Shown here: in pieces, positions 5,315-5,372 of the stretch
Numbering within the stretch: the stretch's first letter is position 1
Layout: every line of letters begins with the position of its first letter
Source: an uncultured Bacteroidales bacterium
GTDB lineage: Bacteria > Bacteroidota > Bacteroidia > Bacteroidales > Marinilabiliaceae
Direction of reading: 5' to 3'
NCBI GenBank assembly: GCA_937892095.1
Contig: CALAVC010000055.1
Coordinates: 1 to 5,372, forward strand
Length of the DNA stretch: 5,372 nucleotides
Made by a program: the position numbers and the translations under genes
The notes under the pieces: generated by a model
What the model saw: the letters and a program-made list of their open reading frames with translations, nothing else
Told to the model about the DNA's origin: nothing
Database searches by the model: none

Positions 5315-5372
5315 ATGAGTGAGATATTAGATAAGATAACCACAAAAGAAAAGAAAAATAGTGATACTAAAG
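5315..5372 (+). CDS. Unrecognised plus-strand gene running off the right edge (partial)
   Basis: The ATG at 5315 opens a frame (MSEILDKITTKEKKNSDTK) that is still open at the window end. The composition, rich in Lys, Glu, Asp and Ile, looks like a protein N-terminus, but no family is recognisable. The same frame is open upstream back to the stop at 5174-5176 and reads plausibly from about 5225 (including NKKELWLALFATTSLVQ), yet holds no ATG or GTG before 5315. Thus either the gene starts at 5315 with a divergent leader, or it begins further left and lost its start. The DNA here is much more AT-rich than the rest of the window. Confidence 0.3.
   Translation, partial: MSEILDKITTKEKKNSDTK

Noticed and set aside
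1..5372. Apparent over-use of the words CGACA and TGTCG
   Set aside because: These words look frequent across the coding regions, but codon preference (GAC, GTC, TCG) can explain them. I could not do a proper background count, so no motif is claimed.
1..5372. CRISPR array, tRNA or rRNA gene, riboswitch, transposase or phage genes
   Set aside because: I saw no regularly spaced repeats, cloverleaf, conserved aptamer or mobile-element protein on either strand. Gene-free stretches are short and accounted for by promoters and terminators, apart from the right edge.

Overview
The window looks like chromosomal DNA from a member of the Bacteroidales/Bacteroidota. The signs are a textbook Bacteroidetes promoter (TTTG, 19 bp, TACCTTTG) in front of mscL, no clear Shine-Dalgarno sequences, and a gene set typical of that phylum: a Bacteroidetes-type cytoplasmic NlpC/P60 protein, a secreted glucosaminidase with LysM repeats, and a YbbR-domain protein. 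No genus can be named from the sequence alone.

All seven recognisable genes lie on the minus strand. Read in transcription order, from the right end to the left, they are: a YbbR/CdaR-like membrane-anchored protein (start unclear), a glucosaminidase-LysM cell-wall hydrolase, a cytoplasmic NlpC/P60 endopeptidase, a Nudix hydrolase, endonuclease III (nth), the mechanosensitive channel mscL, and an EI24/CysZ-like membrane protein. The glucosaminidase, NlpC/P60, Nudix and nth genes overlap end to end by 4, 8 and 4 bases, so they form one tight and probably translationally coupled operon. ybbR is 34 bases upstream and probably belongs to it. The operon mixes peptidoglycan turnover (outside and inside the cell) with nucleotide and DNA housekeeping. 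mscL has its own promoter in the 80-base gap after nth. A hairpin terminator separates mscL from the EI24 gene. A second, symmetric hairpin at the left edge ends the EI24 gene and probably also ends a plus-strand gene whose last codons enter the window from the left.

The right edge is the odd part. The ybbR frame has no ATG where its N-terminal membrane anchor should begin, the DNA becomes AT-rich (40 G+C in 152 bases from 5221 to the end, by hand count), and an unrecognised plus-strand reading frame runs off the end. This could be a recombination or insertion breakpoint, an assembly join, or an ordinary divergent intergenic region with a non-canonical ybbR start.

I see no RNA genes, CRISPR array, insertion sequence or phage gene. 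Apart from the right-edge anomaly, I see no convincing new biological system.
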